Positions 28,040 through 39,814 are shown, counted from the stretch's first letter. The stretch: DNA of 64,000 nucleotides from Ectothiorhodospiraceae bacterium WFHF3C12 (GCA_013519935.1 JACDUA010000018.1:1-64000), one strand, 5' to 3'. The notes: generated by a model from the sequence alone, not told the origin. A program made the numbers and translations.

Positions 28040-29209
28040 CTAGCTTTCCCGTCGGTCGGGTCCGCGGAAGGGTTGCGCCGCGGGGGACGTGCGAATCACG
28101 GCAACCAGCTCGGTCTGGCGATGGGTGCCGGTCTTGGCGAGGACCCGCTCGAGGTGGACACGCGCCGTGCTGCGGCTGATGGCCATGATCTGGGCCGTTC
28201 GTGCTACCGTCCGGCCCCGGGCGATGTGACTGGCGAGCTCGGCTTCGCGGGACGTGAGCCCGAAGACCTCGCATAGCGAGTCGATGCAGATCCGGGAAAG
28301 CGCCTGTTCCCAGATCATGACCATTGCGGCGGCGCCGCTGGGTTTGGCCGAGCCCTGCTCGCCCGGCAACGGTGCTGTGAGTGCCGTGCATGTTTGCCGG
28401 CCGTCAGCGGAGGTCAGATGCAGCAGACGGCGCCGGCGGTCGTCGTCCTTGGCGGCGATGACGGCCTTGATCCGGGCGTGCAGGGTCCGGTCGTCTCCCT
28501 CCCTTGCCAGTCGTATGCGGCCGTGGTGAACGTGCAGGATGCGGCTGCGGCTCATCAGGTGCTCGGCGGCCGCATTGCGATAGACGATGTGGCCGTCTGC
28601 GTCGACCACGAGAACGGCCGTGGGCAGGTAGTTCAGGCAACTCGTCAAGGCGGATGAAATGGACCGTTCGGCGTGTAGCTTTTCGCCGACGAGGGCGGCA
28701 CTGCGGATCAGGCTCGCCACGGCCGGGAAGTCCGGTGGCGCATCCGGCACCCGGGCGGGTCTTCGCGGCCCCCTCAGGAGCAGGGCGAAAAGGGTACGCT
28801 GGGCGTTCTCGTGAAGCCGGGCGCCCGAGTAGGACTGCCAGTCCGGGTTCCGGCTTAGCCAACGGTGGAAATCGGCGTTCCCGGCGCTCGGGCACGCCTC
28901 GGTGAGGCCATCGTGCACGCAGGGCAGGTCCGGGTGGGAACGCAGGAATTCCAGCCTCGGGTCGGCGTTGACGTACTGCCGCGTGTAGGCATCCCATACA
29001 TCGCCGGGAACGCCGGCCTGCTCGCTGTATATACACTCGTAGGTGCGGCGGTCCAGGGCGAGGAGCGCTGCCGCCGGCGCCTCGAAGTAGTCCGCGACGC
29101 TGCCCAGAAACCCCCGCCACTGGGACGGATCCACTGCAGCCGCGTGGGATTCCCTGGCCAGACGCAGGAACCAGCCCCCTGCGCATTCCGTTTTCGGTGA
29201 CGGTTCCAT
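28040..29209 (-). CDS. LuxR-type regulator with N-terminal sensor domain
   Basis: 389 aa from the ATG at 29209; the open frame continues to 29365, so the start is uncertain. The C-terminus is a LuxR DNA-binding domain: FGLTSREAELASHIARG, then TVARTAQIMAISRSTARVHL and ERVLAKTGTHRQTELV. The central part has a PAS-like segment (LPTAVLVVDADGHIVYRNAA), preceded by a region with WRGFLGSVADYFEAPAAALL. It is a paralogue of the two regulators at 30704 and 31953, with the same architecture and spacing. The signal is unknown. Confidence 0.85.
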   Translation of the reverse strand: MEPSPKTECAGGWFLRLARESHAAAVDPSQWRGFLGSVADYFEAPAAALLALDRRTYECIYSEQAGVPGDVWDAYTRQYVNADPRLEFLRSHPDLPCVHDGLTEACPSAGNADFHRWLSRNPDWQSYSGARLHENAQRTLFALLLRGPRRPARVPDAPPDFPAVASLIRSAALVGEKLHAERSISSALTSCLNYLPTAVLVVDADGHIVYRNAAAEHLMSRSRILHVHHGRIRLAREGDDRTLHARIKAVIAAKDDDRRRRLLHLTSADGRQTCTALTAPLPGEQGSAKPSGAAAMVMIWEQALSRICIDSLCEVFGLTSREAELASHIARGRTVARTAQIMAISRSTARVHLERVLAKTGTHRQTELVAVIRTSPAAQPFRGPDRRES

Positions 29210-29459
29210 TCCCTGTGTCCCCGTTCCACGCACGATCGCGATCCACACGCCCTCGGCATGATGGCGTGGAGTCCCAGGCGCGGCCGGGAGGCTTCCATTG
29301 GAATAATTTGAGAATACGGCGCATCGCGCCTGGAAGCCTTCCCTGGGGAACGCCGGACAGCGCACGACGGCCCCGTCCAGCGTTCCTTCATAGTTAGAGC
29401 AGAGAATATTCCCAAAATCAGCTCTTCCGGCTCGAGCGCCGGCGTCGGGAGCCGTGTTG

Positions 29460-30029
29460 TCAGAACGTGACCAGGGCGCCGATACTGAAGTTCGTCACGT
29501 TATGGCGGAAACGGTCCTCGGTCTCGAAGCCGAAAATATCCACGCCGGCGCGCAGGCCGAACCCGTCCCCGATGTCCGCCTCGAAACCCAGGGCAATGCC
29601 CATGGTGCTGCCGGTCTCTTCTCGTTCCTCGTAGCCGTCGACCGACTGTTCGATCCGCCAGTCGATGAAGTCCAGCCGCCCGCTCAGGCGCACGTCGTGA
29701 CTCAAGGGTAGACGCAGCACCGGCCCGGCCGTGAACGCATGCAGGTCCGTCTCCACCCGGGTGGCGCCGGAATCCACGACGAAATTCCCGTAATTGCGCA
29801 GGCCCGCCTCCAGGGCGAATGTCTCGCCGAAGCTGAAGCCGCCGAAAAGCCCGGCGCTGGCACCCCCGTAGCCGTCGTAGCGCTCGCCGGACGGCGTCTC
29901 TTCCTGGACGCGGCTGGTGCCGATGGACACGCCGGCATAGACGCCGGTGGCGACAGCCCCTTGCGAGAACAGCACGGAGCCGGAAATGACCAGCGCGGCG
30001 CCGAGCTTGAACAGGTTCCAGGCACGCAT
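29460..30029 (-). CDS. Small outer-membrane beta-barrel protein
   Basis: 189 aa with a signal peptide ending near Ala27 (SQGAVA). The mature protein is a run of amphipathic beta strands with Gly and aromatic residues (GVYAGVSIGTSRV, GYGGASAGLFGGFSFGETF, LEAGLRNYGNF, FTAGPVLRLPLS, GLRAGVDIFGF) and a C-terminal VTNFSIGALVTF ending in Phe, the typical sorting signal for BAM-dependent barrels. It resembles the eight-stranded OmpA/OmpW-like class. The ribosome site GGGAGTG supports the start. Function unknown. Confidence 0.8.
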   Translation of the reverse strand: MRAWNLFKLGAALVISGSVLFSQGAVATGVYAGVSIGTSRVQEETPSGERYDGYGGASAGLFGGFSFGETFALEAGLRNYGNFVVDSGATRVETDLHAFTAGPVLRLPLSHDVRLSGRLDFIDWRIEQSVDGYEEREETGSTMGIALGFEADIGDGFGLRAGVDIFGFETEDRFRHNVTNFSIGALVTF

Positions 30030-30211
30030 GTTTCACTCCCGGTTCGCATTGCCGGACAGCGTGGGACAACGCAGCTGAACGGCGCCTGAACGGCCATGGA
30101 AGCCTTGGTCTCTTGCAGGCATGGCGCCCATGCGGGCCTGTTCGATGGCCCGGCGGACGTCCGGCTACACTGGAAAGGGATGCGGTGCGGTTAGCGTCGA
30201 GGAGGCAGGCC

Positions 30212-30667
30212 ATGAAGCTCTACATCGCGCAACACGGAGCCGCGCTGTCCAAGGAAGAAGACAGCAGCCGTCCGCTCAGCGAGCGGGGAAGGGACGACGT
30301 CCGGCGCCTGGGCCGGTGGCTGGCGCACGCGGGCCTCGGTGACATTGAATTCGTGCACAGCGGCAAACTTCGGGCCCGGGAGACGGCGGAACTCATCGCC
30401 GCGGCGGTCGGTGGCACCGCGGGCGAGGCGGACGGCCTGGGCCCCAACGATGACCTCGCGCCGTGGCTGACGCGTCTCGGCGATGCGCCAGGCGACCTGG
30501 CGCTGGTGGGGCATCAGCCCTTCGTGGGAAGACTCGCGACACGGCTTCTCAATGGCCGGGAGAGTCCATCCGTCGTCGCATTCGAACCCGGCACGATGCT
30601 CTGTCTGGAGCACGGGGACGAGTCGTGGACGCTACGCTGGATGGTCGGGCCGGTGCTTTGGGGCTAG
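30212..30667 (+). CDS. sixA: Phosphohistidine phosphatase SixA
   Basis: 151 aa from the ATG at 30212, after GGAGG. It is the shortest form of the histidine phosphatase fold. The catalytic motif is QHG at the N-terminus (MKLYIAQHGAA, His8 being the phospho-acceptor; most family members have RHG, many SixA proteins QHG). The second catalytic region is LVGHQPFVGRL, with the conserved SKLRARETAEL-like segment HSGKLRARETAEL between. SixA dephosphorylates histidine in phosphotransfer proteins (in E. coli linked to ArcB and NPr). No phosphotransfer partner gene is adjacent. Confidence 0.93.
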   Translation: MKLYIAQHGAALSKEEDSSRPLSERGRDDVRRLGRWLAHAGLGDIEFVHSGKLRARETAELIAAAVGGTAGEADGLGPNDDLAPWLTRLGDAPGDLALVGHQPFVGRLATRLLNGRESPSVVAFEPGTMLCLEHGDESWTLRWMVGPVLWG

Positions 30668-30703
30668 CGAGGCGCAGCATATCTATTCAGTTCGAGGCGG
30701 GGA

Positions 30704-31909
30704 TCAGCCGGCCGGATCCGGCATCGGCCTCGCCGTCCCGGGCTCGCTACCCTGTCGTTCCGGATCGGGCCGGCCTCCGGTCGCGGCCCAGGGCTTACCG
30801 CAGATTAGCCGAATGAGCTCCACCTGCCGCGAAGTACCGGTTTTGGCCAGCACGCGTTTCAGATGGGTTCGCAGCGTCTCTCTCGATACAGCCCAATCGT
30901 CGGCGATCTGCGCCAGTTCGCTACCGCGGCCGAGACCGATGGCGAGATTCGCTTCCGCCGGCGTCAGGCCGTATAGCTCGCGAAGCAGTGAAGCGTCCAG
31001 TACGCCGGTCTCGTCCAGATTTCCCACATAGACCGCGGTGTCTGCCCTCGAACCGCTAACCGCTCCCTGCGCAGGCGCGGATATGGCCACGAGGTGAGGG
31101 CCATGATTGTCCGGTGAACGCAGCAGCAAAGGCTGGTTTGAGGTCAGTGGATGCATGTCGGGTCGGGACAGCAGCTCGATAAGGGGTTCATGTCCGCCGC
31201 CGCATTGAGGCGCCGCCGCCAGCAGCCGCCCTCCCGAAAGACGAAACCGCGTATCGTCCCTGATCAGCGCCTCGCCGACGCCGTTGGTGTGGGTCAGTCG
31301 GCCGGTATCGTCCAGCAGAAAGCAGGCGACACCAATCCCGTCGAGCGCGGCTTCCGCCGCCGCCGCGCGCTGGGCACTGCGCTGCATCGTGCGCTGAAGC
31401 CAGAGGGCGCGGCGCAAGTGGGGCGCCAGCGTCTGCAGCGCTGCCAGCACCTGGTTGTCAAACCGCGCCGCGTTGCTGTGGCGGTGCAGGCCGATCAGCG
31501 AGCATGCCTCGTCCTCATGCCGTTCGAGGATCCCGCCAACGATGAAGTGATTGTCCAACGGGCACATGTAGCTTCGGTAGAACTCGGTGTGGCGAAGGGC
31601 TTCCAGGTCGATCATGTTGTCATTGGTGACCATGCGGCCGGTCGGAACCCGATCGAGCACCTCCAGATAGGGATCTTCCTGCACGAGCCCGCCCTCATAG
31701 TCCTGCTGCAGCGGGTCGTGCATGTTGTAGTGATACGTGGCGTGGACATCGCGATGGGGCCCGGTCCTCACGGTGCGCAGCACGGCGGACTTGGCGCCGA
31801 ACGTGTGGGCGATGCAGCAGAGCACCTCGGGCCAGTGGGCGGCGTCGGCTGACGCTTCGTACAGCATGCCGACGATCCGGCTCCATTTTTCGACGTCGAG
31901 CTGTCTCAT
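30704..31909 (-). CDS. LuxR-type regulator, second paralogue
   Basis: 401 aa. The LuxR domain reads YGLTPAEANLAIGLGRGSEL, AQIADDWAVSRETLRTHLKR and VLAKTGTSRQVELIRLI. The first 200 residues are a sensor domain (LYEASADAAHWPEVLCCIAH, then a region with DPYLEVLDRVPTGRMV) and a PAS-like middle (GVACFLLDDTGRLTHTNGVG). The gene starts 43 bp after the third paralogue on the same strand, so the two are probably co-transcribed with the alpha/beta hydrolase upstream. It is closely similar in layout to the regulators at 28040 and 31953. Confidence 0.88.
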   Translation of the reverse strand: MRQLDVEKWSRIVGMLYEASADAAHWPEVLCCIAHTFGAKSAVLRTVRTGPHRDVHATYHYNMHDPLQQDYEGGLVQEDPYLEVLDRVPTGRMVTNDNMIDLEALRHTEFYRSYMCPLDNHFIVGGILERHEDEACSLIGLHRHSNAARFDNQVLAALQTLAPHLRRALWLQRTMQRSAQRAAAAEAALDGIGVACFLLDDTGRLTHTNGVGEALIRDDTRFRLSGGRLLAAAPQCGGGHEPLIELLSRPDMHPLTSNQPLLLRSPDNHGPHLVAISAPAQGAVSGSRADTAVYVGNLDETGVLDASLLRELYGLTPAEANLAIGLGRGSELAQIADDWAVSRETLRTHLKRVLAKTGTSRQVELIRLICGKPWAATGGRPDPERQGSEPGTARPMPDPAG

Positions 31910-31952
31910 CGTTGCCTGCCTTTGTAGTTGTTTTTCGTGCGGGCCGTGCCCC

Positions 31953-33167
31953 TTAGTGCACCTCGGTGCGGCCGAGGGCCCGTGGCGCCGCGGACGGATC
32001 GCTCATCAGGTTCCAGGGTTTGCCGGTAAGCAGGCGGACGAGGTCCGCCTGCCGGGACGTCGCCGTCTTGCCCAGTACGCGTTTGAGGTGCGTTCGCAGT
32101 GTCTCCGTCGATACCGACCACCGGCCGGCGATCTCCGTCAGGGTATCGCCGTTCGAGAGCGCGATGGCGAGCTCCGCTTCCCGGTGGGTCAGGCCGTATA
32201 GCCGGCGCAGCACTTCGCGATTGAGCAGACCCGCCTCCTCGAGACTGCAGATGAACAATGCGACGTTTGCGGAAGGCCAGGGATCGAGGAAGTGCCGTTG
32301 CGTTGAGGTTACCGGTAGCGCAACCACCAGTCGTTGAGGTGCATCGGCCGGATGCTGCAGCAGCGCGGCTTCCGGCGCCGCCGGTCCCCCTGCACGGGCA
32401 CGCTGGGTCACGACGCTTAGCAATTGTTCAATCGTCGCGGCGTTGGCTGTGTTGCCGGCGCGCAGGATCCCGTCCCGCTGGGTCAGGTCGTTGCCATCGC
32501 GGAGCATGGCCTCAGCCTTGGTATTCATGGTCAGTGCCCGCCGCTGCTCGTCGAGCAGGATGACGGCTACGGCCATGGCCTCGAGGGCACGATCACTGCT
32601 TGCGGCGCGGGCATCGGCAACGCGCAGCAGGTGCCCGAGCCTCACGGATCGCTGTATATGCGGAACCAGCCGCCGGATGAAGCCGGCATCATCCCAGGAG
32701 AAGGGTCCGCTGCGGTGGTCGCGCTGAACGCCGAACTTGATCGTGAACTCCGCGTTGCGCATCGCCAGCCCGCCGCAGATGTAGTAGTTGTCCTGGGGGC
32801 GCGCATATTCGTTGAAGAACTCCGTGCGCCTGTAAGCCCGGGAATCGAGGAAAGCTTCACCCGGGGCCACGTAGACGTCGGGAGCGTGCGTGAGGGCTTC
32901 GACAATGGGGTCCTGGGATACGTAATACTGCTGGTAGGCGGCCTGCAGCTGCTCGTCCAGGTTGTGATAGATGCCGGTGCGAAGTGTCCGGGTGCGCTCA
33001 TCCACCACACGGAACAAGCCGGACTTTGCGTTGAGCGTAGAGGCGAGCCCTTCCAGGAAGACCCGCCACTGATCCGGATCAGTCGCCGACTCATAGACCG
33101 AATCCAGCAGCGCCGAGAAAGTGTCCATGTCGTTGGTTTTCCCGGTCTTGCCGTGCCAGCCACCCAT
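31953..33167 (-). CDS. LuxR-type regulator, third paralogue
   Basis: 404 aa; ATG at 33167 is preceded by GGAG inside the last codons of the hydrolase gene, though the family-like start MDTFSALLDSVYES at 33128 is also possible. The C-terminal LuxR domain is YGLTHREAELAIALSNGDTL, TEIAGRWSVSTETLRTHLKR and VLGKTATSRQADLVRLL. The N-terminal sensor contains WRVFLEGLASTLNAKSGLFR and FFNEYARPQDNYYICGGLAM. The gene begins 4 bp after the hydrolase stop, implying co-transcription and a functional link to that enzyme. Confidence 0.88.
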   Translation of the reverse strand: MGGWHGKTGKTNDMDTFSALLDSVYESATDPDQWRVFLEGLASTLNAKSGLFRVVDERTRTLRTGIYHNLDEQLQAAYQQYYVSQDPIVEALTHAPDVYVAPGEAFLDSRAYRRTEFFNEYARPQDNYYICGGLAMRNAEFTIKFGVQRDHRSGPFSWDDAGFIRRLVPHIQRSVRLGHLLRVADARAASSDRALEAMAVAVILLDEQRRALTMNTKAEAMLRDGNDLTQRDGILRAGNTANAATIEQLLSVVTQRARAGGPAAPEAALLQHPADAPQRLVVALPVTSTQRHFLDPWPSANVALFICSLEEAGLLNREVLRRLYGLTHREAELAIALSNGDTLTEIAGRWSVSTETLRTHLKRVLGKTATSRQADLVRLLTGKPWNLMSDPSAAPRALGRTEVH

Positions 33168-33171
33168 CCAA

Positions 33172-34056
33172 TCAGTACTCCAGGAAATCGAGCACCTCGC
33201 CCCAACGCTGGAATGACGCGAAGTGGCCGGCGTCCGGCCATTCGGTCAACTCCGCGTGCTTCAGAGTGCTCTGAAGCCATCGGCCCATGACAATGGGGGC
33301 GTTCGGGTCCAGCGTGCCGTGCCAGATGCGGGTCGGGCAGCTCAGACGGTCGAGGTCCACCTGCCAGTCGGCGATCATGGCGCGGGCGTCGCCGAGCATG
33401 CCATCGAGCCCATGGCTGACGGCCTCCTCCAGGTTCCTGCGGTAGGCCGCAGCGAGCGCTTCGTCCTCGAAAATGGCCTGATCCACCGGTATTGCCCCGC
33501 CCAGCAGCATGCCGTACGCCCCGCCGGAGGCCTCGATGGCGTCGGTCAGCGTGTCGGAGAAGGCTGCGAAGTCGGATGCCGCAAGCTCCCAAAGCTGCTG
33601 GAAGGCCTCCGCCATTCCGTCCGTGCCGGCGAGCTCGAATGGCGCCCAGCTGCTCACCAGTGCCAGCCTCCCCACGCGCTCCGACATCCGCGTCGCGCAT
33701 GCCAGGGCGTGCGGCCCCCCACCGGAGAATCCGATAACGTCGCAGGTCTCGAGATCGAGATGGTCGAGCAGTGCCGCGGCGTCGTCCGCGTAATCGGCGA
33801 CGCTGCGTCCCGACCACGGCGTACTCCCGCCGTAACCGGGGCGGTCCGGAACAATGATCCGCTGACAACGCCCGCGGGCCAGCGCGTCGGCGTAGGCATG
33901 CTCGAGCCGGGACCCGGGCATGCCATGGCAATAGATAATGGGTCTGCCGCCGGTGTCACCGTACTCGCACCAGGTCATCCGGCGCCCATCGGGCCGTGTC
34001 AGAGTAGTCGGTGTCGGTGTGCTTGAGCTCACGAGTCCCCCAGTGCCTCGTTTCAA
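33172..34056 (-). CDS. Alpha/beta hydrolase
   Basis: 294 aa, cytoplasmic (no signal peptide). Standard fold: IIYCHGMPGSRLEHAYADAL (HG oxyanion region), IIVPDRPGYGGSTPW, nucleophile elbow DVIGFSGGGPHALACATRM (Ser in GFSGGG), TRIWHGTLDPNAPIVMGRWL (Asp) and TEWPDAGHFASF (His). This is the large MhpC-like group; substrate is not predictable. The next gene, a LuxR regulator, starts 4 bp after its stop, suggesting the regulators at 31953 and 30704 are in its operon. Confidence 0.9.
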   Translation of the reverse strand: MKRGTGGLVSSSTPTPTTLTRPDGRRMTWCEYGDTGGRPIIYCHGMPGSRLEHAYADALARGRCQRIIVPDRPGYGGSTPWSGRSVADYADDAAALLDHLDLETCDVIGFSGGGPHALACATRMSERVGRLALVSSWAPFELAGTDGMAEAFQQLWELAASDFAAFSDTLTDAIEASGGAYGMLLGGAIPVDQAIFEDEALAAAYRRNLEEAVSHGLDGMLGDARAMIADWQVDLDRLSCPTRIWHGTLDPNAPIVMGRWLQSTLKHAELTEWPDAGHFASFQRWGEVLDFLEY

Positions 34057-34500
34057 AGGGTCAAGCTGGTACGGACACCCGTGGGTCGTCCCTGCGCGCG
34101 GTAGGGTTCGAGAGAATGCTGCGATACCCGCCTCGCGGGGCGTCTTCTTCCTTATTCGTATGAACGCGTCCCCAAACTATACGTCCGGCGAGGCCTCAAT
34201 TTGGAACCGCGTCACAGTTTGAGCCTACCAAGCCAACAGTACTTTGTGCCATGGCGTTGCCCGGAATCAGTGTCGAAGGGGTCGATGGATCGCATTGCTT
34301 CGTGGTGCACGTCGTAGGGGCGAATCGTAGTCGGACCGCCATGGAGCGGTCTCCATGGCAGGTGCATTCGCGGTGGCGTTCCGGCGGTGGCGCAGGGCCG
34401 TGGAGCAGAAGCTGCCTTTGCGCGGGCGCACGTGGCAACGCTGTTGGTTCTGGCGTTCAGCGCTCCGGCGTATCGGGCCGGAGTGGTGCGCAATATCCGC
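34057..34500. other. Intergenic stretch of lower GC, no gene seen
   Basis: 444 bp between DUF1289 and the hydrolase. The part around 34140-34260 is visibly more AT-rich than its surroundings, and short open frames on the minus strand show no ribosome site or recognisable protein. It contains the inverted repeat at 34339-34358. It may hold the promoter of the hydrolase operon. Confidence 0.4.
34339..34358. repeat. Perfect 8-bp inverted repeat
   Basis: CCATGGAG-CGGT-CTCCATGG in non-coding DNA. A second, overlapping pairing GACCG/CGGTC shares the same bases, so two alternative hairpins are possible. Confidence 0.6.
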
Positions 34501-34953
34501 TTAGGCGGCGGACGCGCCGCGCGCGCGAGCCTCTGCTGCACGTGCTTTGAGTGCCGCTTTCTTGGCTTTTCGCGCGTGCCTGCGGGCCTTCTTCCAGGCC
34601 TTTCTCGCCTCCTTGGCCGCCTCGGCGTCGACGACGTCCGCCTGAGCCGGCGGATGTGGCATGGCGGTCTCCTCATGCGGTCTGAACTTGACCACCATGC
34701 CGTCGCTTTCGCCGGTGGAGGCAGCCTGAATCTTCCCGGCCCGGCGTTTGGCTTTCTTGCGCTGCTTCTTGCTCAGGATCGCGCGTTCGCCGAGGGCTTC
34801 GATACGTGCCGCGGATCGCGCCAGCACCTCTTTGCGCTGGGGCTTGCTCAGGCGCTTCCACTGCTTCTTTTCGGAGCGCAGGCGCCCGCAGGACAGGCAG
34901 AGCCCTTCATCGAACTTGCAGATCCCGGTGCAGGGATTGGACGCGGAACCCAT
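34501..34953 (-). CDS. DUF1289 protein with Lys/Ala-rich extension
   Basis: 150 aa from the ATG at 34953 (ribosome site GGAAGG); a reading back to 34995 is not conserved. Residues about 5-40 are the DUF1289 cysteine motif: NPCTGICKFDEGLCLSCGRL, then EKKQWKRLS, with four cysteines that probably bind a metal. DUF1289 proteins are usually only 50-70 aa; here about 100 residues follow, with a basic stretch (KKQRKKAKRRAGK) and an Ala/Lys/Arg-rich helix at the end. The tail may contact nucleic acid; this is an inference. Confidence 0.85.
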   Translation of the reverse strand: MGSASNPCTGICKFDEGLCLSCGRLRSEKKQWKRLSKPQRKEVLARSAARIEALGERAILSKKQRKKAKRRAGKIQAASTGESDGMVVKFRPHEETAMPHPPAQADVVDAEAAKEARKAWKKARRHARKAKKAALKARAAEARARGASAA

Positions 34954-35083
34954 GTTGGCCTTCCAGTCAGCGAAGATAATGAGAACGTATCTCATTCAGA
35001 TGGGGCGCGAAAGGATGAGTTCCAATCGGAGACCGCGACTCGTCGATTCGAGGGCGCGAGAGGGCGGCCGGGGTGCCTCGCAA

Positions 35084-37228
35084 TCAGGTCTGGCCGGCGT
35101 GCCGGACACCGGCCGCCAGCTCGTCCAGCGGCGCGGGGTGGTGGATATGGTAGCCCTGGGCGTAGTCGATACCCAGAGCCTGGAGTGACTCGACAATGGT
35201 CCCCGATTCCACGAATTCGGCCACGCACTGCATGCCGTGGATCCTCGCCAGATCCCGCACGCAGGCCACGATGACACGGCTCGCCTCGTCCTGCCCCAGG
35301 TTGCGAATGAACTGCCCGTCAATCTTGATGTACCGGACGGGCAACTGGTTGAGATAGCCGAAATTGGCCACACCGGCGCCGAAATCGTCCAGGGCGAAGC
35401 TGAAGCCAAGACTGTTCAGCCGGCTCATGGTTTCCGACGCCCGCGCCAGGTTGTGGATGGCAGCGCGCTCTGTCACTTCGAAGCAGACCCGCCCCGGGTC
35501 GACGCCGAGGCGTTCCGTGGTCTCCTGCACGAAGCCGAGGAAGTCCGGCCGGTCCATCGTCTCCGCCGCCAGGTTGATGCTCAGGTTCACGGCCTGCGGC
35601 GCCGTACCGGCCAGGAACTCGAAGCTCCGTGTAATCACCCAGTGGTCGATCATCGGCATCAACCCGTAGCGGCTGGCGCTGGGCAGGAACTGGCCGGGCG
35701 ACGTGAGCCGCCCGTTCTCATATTTACGCAGCAGCACTTCGAAGTGCGGTGTGCCATCGTCGGCGCAGACCGGAGCAATACGTTGCGCGAACAGCAACAG
35801 ATCGCCCCGCGCCAGCGCATGCTCGAAGTCCGTGGCCCAGTCCAGCTCCGACTTGTGTCGCTGTACCGATACGTCGGCGCTGGTGAACACCCGTATCCGG
35901 TTTCCGCCCTCCCGCTTGGCGGCGTGGCGAGCCAGGTCCGCCCGGCCCATGACGGCAGCCGGCGCCTCCGAACCGGCGAACGGTGCGACGCCGATGCTGG
36001 CGCCGAGCGAGAAGCTCCGCTCGCCGCAGTCGAATGCGAAACCGAGCACGCTGCGCCGCAGGGTCTCGCCCAGGCTGTCCGCCTGCGCGCCGCGCCCCGG
36101 GGCCAGCACCAGGAACTCGTCGCCGCCGAGCCGTCCCACCAGGGCGTCCGCCGGCAGTGCCGCCCGGATTTCCCGTCCCAGATCGCCGAGCAGTTCATCG
36201 GCGCGTTCGTGGCCGCAGCTGTCGTTGACCAGCTTGAAATGGTCCAGGTCCACGTGCAGAAGGGCGTGCGTGGCGCCATCCGCGCCGTCTTCGTCGTGCA
36301 ACCGGCGCAGCTCGCGCTCCAGCCGCGAGCGGTTGTAAAGGCCGGTGACCGTGTCGTGATCGGCCTGGTGGGTCAGCGTCGCCATTACGGCGTCACGGCG
36401 GGAGAGCAGGGCGGCGAGGACGTAGCCGATCATGGCCGATACACCCACGAAGGCGACATGGACCCCCGTGGTGAAGGCGTCCTCCGGGCTGTGCAGCCCG
36501 AAGACCACACCCGCCAGGATTACGGCGGCGCTGGTCGCGCCCGCGGTGCGAAAGCGCAGGGCGAGCCAGCCGACGAAGGGCAGCAGGAGGAAGAACAGCA
36601 GGTCCCCGTGGGCATTCGGCAGCTGCGAGAGCATTGCGCCGACACCGATCTGCAGTCCGCAGATGCCGCCCCATCGGGCGAGGTCCGTCCCCGACCACGC
36701 GGGCAGCGGCCACCATGCCATCAGGAACGGCACGAGGATCAGCAGGGCCATGGCATCGCCTAGCCACCAGGTCAGCGCGGCTTGCCCGAGGCCTGACAGG
36801 GGAATCAGGCCGTGACCGAGCTGCGCCAGGGCGCCGCCGGCGGCGCTGAAGAGCGGCGGCAGGAGGCATACATGAAAGCAGAAGCCGAGCGCCTGCGGAA
36901 CGTTGCTGAACAGGCCCGTGGCGCCGACCCTTTGCAGCAGGAACAGCGCGATTGCGGCCTCCAGGGCCTGCAGAACGCCGCCAACCAGGCCCATGGTGAA
37001 CGGCTGGGACAACCACAGCGCGACCAGGAGCTCGCCGATGACGATCAGCGGCCACCAGCGAAGCCCGCGCGTATGGAGCAGGTACAATGAGACGGCCGAG
37101 GCCGGCCACAGCGGGGTCAGGCCGCCATATTCGCCATGCAGATACAGGCCGATGCCGGTTCCGCCGAGATAGACGCCCAGGAAAAGAACTGCGATACCAA
37201 CCGTGGTCGTGTACTGGCCGGGTTTCAT
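35084..37228 (-). CDS. MASE1-GGDEF-EAL c-di-GMP enzyme
   Basis: 714 aa. Residues 1 to about 285 are a MASE1-like multi-helix sensor (GGTGIGLYLHGEYGGLTPLW, LTWWLGDAMALLILVPFLMA). The GGDEF domain has an intact active site, GRLGGDEFLVL (GGDEF 368-372), with VDLDHFKLVNDSCGHERAD. The EAL domain has EVL at 497-499 in place of EAL (FEVLLRKYENG), keeping the metal-binding Glu, and retains NLSINLA, FEVTERAA, DDFGAG and KIDGQFI; the later AEFVES replaces the common AEGVE. The protein may make or degrade c-di-GMP; the GGDEF half looks competent and the EAL half mostly so. Divergent from fadH. Confidence 0.92.
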   Translation of the reverse strand: MKPGQYTTTVGIAVLFLGVYLGGTGIGLYLHGEYGGLTPLWPASAVSLYLLHTRGLRWWPLIVIGELLVALWLSQPFTMGLVGGVLQALEAAIALFLLQRVGATGLFSNVPQALGFCFHVCLLPPLFSAAGGALAQLGHGLIPLSGLGQAALTWWLGDAMALLILVPFLMAWWPLPAWSGTDLARWGGICGLQIGVGAMLSQLPNAHGDLLFFLLLPFVGWLALRFRTAGATSAAVILAGVVFGLHSPEDAFTTGVHVAFVGVSAMIGYVLAALLSRRDAVMATLTHQADHDTVTGLYNRSRLERELRRLHDEDGADGATHALLHVDLDHFKLVNDSCGHERADELLGDLGREIRAALPADALVGRLGGDEFLVLAPGRGAQADSLGETLRRSVLGFAFDCGERSFSLGASIGVAPFAGSEAPAAVMGRADLARHAAKREGGNRIRVFTSADVSVQRHKSELDWATDFEHALARGDLLLFAQRIAPVCADDGTPHFEVLLRKYENGRLTSPGQFLPSASRYGLMPMIDHWVITRSFEFLAGTAPQAVNLSINLAAETMDRPDFLGFVQETTERLGVDPGRVCFEVTERAAIHNLARASETMSRLNSLGFSFALDDFGAGVANFGYLNQLPVRYIKIDGQFIRNLGQDEASRVIVACVRDLARIHGMQCVAEFVESGTIVESLQALGIDYAQGYHIHHPAPLDELAAGVRHAGQT

Positions 37229-39588
<2,360 letters not shown>

Positions 39589-39814
39589 CCCGGTGGGCGT
39601 TTGCGACGGGCCTATCCCGGAGTGAGAGCCGTTTCACAAACAATGGCATGCGCCTTTTCAATCACTGATACAGTTCACGCAATTTCACGCATTTTGCCGG
39701 TACGTTCAGTGAAATACACCGCAGCAGGTCCGTTGGCGTGACCCCGGCGATTGCAGCGACAAGGCGAACATCCAGGCGCGGCGGCGGTCGCGGCCGCCAG
39801 CGGTTGGTATCGCC

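Noticed and set aside
27894-28391. An open extension upstream of the PPC lipoprotein
   Set aside because: It overlaps the 3' end of the LuxR gene and would bury the lipoprotein signal peptide; a strong ribosome site marks the ATG at 27893.
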